Shown here one piece after another: positions 5,717 to 6,149 of a stretch of 6,149 nt of DNA. How positions within the stretch are numbered: the first letter of the stretch is position 1; every line of letters begins with the position of its first letter. Where the stretch lies: the NCBI GenBank assembly GCA_041653835.1, contig JBAZEP010000062.1, positions 1-6,149 on the forward strand. Reading direction: 5' to 3'. The notes under the pieces were generated by a model. That model saw only the letters and a list, made by a program, of their open reading frames with translations, did not search any database and was not told the origin of the DNA. Origin of the DNA: UBA10183 sp041653835. GTDB lineage: Bacteria > Omnitrophota > Gorgyraeia > Gorgyraeales > Gorgyraeaceae. A program made the translations under genes and the position numbers.

Positions 5717-6025
5717 TTATTTGATTTCCACGTCAACGCCCGCTGGCAGATCCAGTTTCCTTAAAGCGTCTATTGTCTTCGCGGTAGGGCTTACTATGTC
5801 TATCAGTCTTTTGTGCGTCTTCATCTGGAACTGTTCCCTGGATTTTTTATCCACATGAGGCGACCTCAGCACGGTAAATATCTCTCTTTTTGTAGGAAGA
5901 GGTACCGGACCTGACACCATCGCCCCTGTCCTCTTGGCCGTATCGACTATCTCCAGGGCGGACTGGTCTATAAGCTTATGGTCGTATCCCTGCAATTTTA
6001 TCCTGATGCGCTGTTCCTGTGCCAT
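5717..6025 (-). CDS. rpsJ: 30S ribosomal protein S10 (NusE)
   Basis: The product is 102 residues, against 103 in E. coli, and matches S10 throughout: the N-terminal strand QRIRIKL, the helix region KLIDQSALEIVDTAKRTGA, the exposed loop GPVPLPTKRE (about 39-48), SPHVDKKSREQF, and the C-terminal LDLPAGVDVEI. S10 sits in the 30S head; as NusE it also pairs with NusB in antitermination complexes and binds NusG, which links transcription with translation. The ATG at 6025 overlaps the tuf stop by one base. A GGAG at 6037-6040, inside the tuf coding sequence, lies 11 bases upstream and is a somewhat distant Shine-Dalgarno. There is therefore no untranslated S10 leader of the kind E. coli L4 regulates. 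Codon use is strongly ATA for Ile and AGR for Arg. Identification is secure. Confidence 0.98.
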   Translation of the reverse strand: MAQEQRIRIKLQGYDHKLIDQSALEIVDTAKRTGAMVSGPVPLPTKREIFTVLRSPHVDKKSREQFQMKTHKRLIDIVSPTAKTIDALRKLDLPAGVDVEIK

Positions 6026-6149
6026 TATTGTATTATCTCCGACACGACCCCTGCGCCTACTGTATGGCCGCCTTCACGTATGGCGAAGCGGAGTTCTTTT
6101 TCCATGGCAATAGGGATTATAAGTTCACCTTCCAGGTCAACGTTGTCGC
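6025..6149 (-). CDS. tuf: Elongation factor Tu, C-terminal end (partial, cut by window edge)
   Basis: Only the last 40 codons, the TAA stop and two bases of the preceding codon are present; the rest lies beyond the right edge. The visible protein contains PIAMEKELRFAIREGGHTVG and ends GAGVVSEIIQ, which is the end of domain 3 of EF-Tu, the GTPase that carries aminoacyl-tRNA to the ribosomal A site in the cytoplasm. The segment aligns with the E. coli C-terminus without gaps. One difference is a His in GGHTVGAG where E. coli has Arg (about residue 381 in E. coli numbering, counted back from the C-terminus). The stop codon TAA (6027-6025) shares its last A with the ATG of rpsJ, so tuf is translationally and probably transcriptionally joined to the S10 operon. 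A tuf gene just before rpsJ is typical of str-S10 superclusters; upstream rpsL, rpsG and fusA are expected but not visible. Confidence 0.96.
   Translation of the reverse strand, partial: DNVDLEGELIIPIAMEKELRFAIREGGHTVGAGVVSEIIQ

Noticed and set aside
5704..5736. An upstream ATG at 5736 as the start of L3.
   Set aside because: It would add residues with no family match and overlap rpsJ by 20 bases; the MKIGLLGKKIGMT start at 5703 is standard.
1..6149. Search for a hidden mobile element, defence system, CRISPR, tRNA or terminator hairpin between genes.
   Set aside because: Gaps between genes are at most 18 bases, all reading frames are intact ribosomal proteins, and no repeats or stem-loops with T-tracts were seen between them.

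Overview
The window is a contiguous piece of a bacterial ribosomal-protein supercluster. Every gene is on the minus strand, so the genes run from high to low coordinates. In transcription order they are tuf (3' end only), rpsJ, rplC, rplD, rplW, rplB, rpsS, rplV, rpsC, rplP, rpmC, rpsQ, rplN, rplX and rplE (5' part only). This is the classical S10 operon, from rpsJ to rpsQ, running directly into the start of the spc operon, with the end of a str-type operon (tuf) fused in front.

The organism is a bacterium. The bacterial versions of L3, L4, L16, L29 and S17 and the EF-Tu C-terminus rule out an archaeal or eukaryotic source. By eye the base composition is moderate, slightly AT-rich. Codon use is odd for such highly expressed genes: in rpsJ 7 of 9 Ile codons are ATA and 7 of 8 Arg codons are AGA/AGG. 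That, L24 with four cysteines and L2 with a DHPMGGGEG motif suggest a lineage outside the Gammaproteobacteria. An uncultured phylum of the Omnitrophota/PVC or deltaproteobacterial kind would fit, but I cannot place it from these proteins alone.

Region by region: 6149-6025 holds the last 40 codons of tuf, whose stop overlaps the rpsJ start by one base. 6025-3256 holds rpsJ, rplC, rplD, rplW and rplB. 3237-925 holds rpsS, rplV, rpsC, rplP, rpmC and rpsQ. 928-1 holds rplN, rplX and the start of rplE. Packing is extreme: the largest gap is 18 bases (rplB-rpsS). Three junctions are 4-base ATGA overlaps (rplD/rplW, rpsQ/rplN, rplX/rplE), and no stretch is long enough for a separate leader, promoter or terminator. 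No tRNA, rRNA, mobile element, repeat array or CRISPR is present.

The products act together as ribosome subunit components. L3, L4, L22, L23, L24 and L29 are early 50S assembly or tunnel proteins. L2, L14 and L16 are near the peptidyl-transferase centre or the subunit interface. S3, S10 and S19 are in the 30S head, S17 is in the 30S body, and EF-Tu delivers aminoacyl-tRNA. Translational coupling through overlaps and Shine-Dalgarno sites inside upstream genes is the only regulation the sequence shows. I see no novel system here. The points worth a second look are small: non-ATG starts at two matched junctions, no S10 leader, lysine-rich tails, an enlarged L3 loop and a probable zinc-binding L24.
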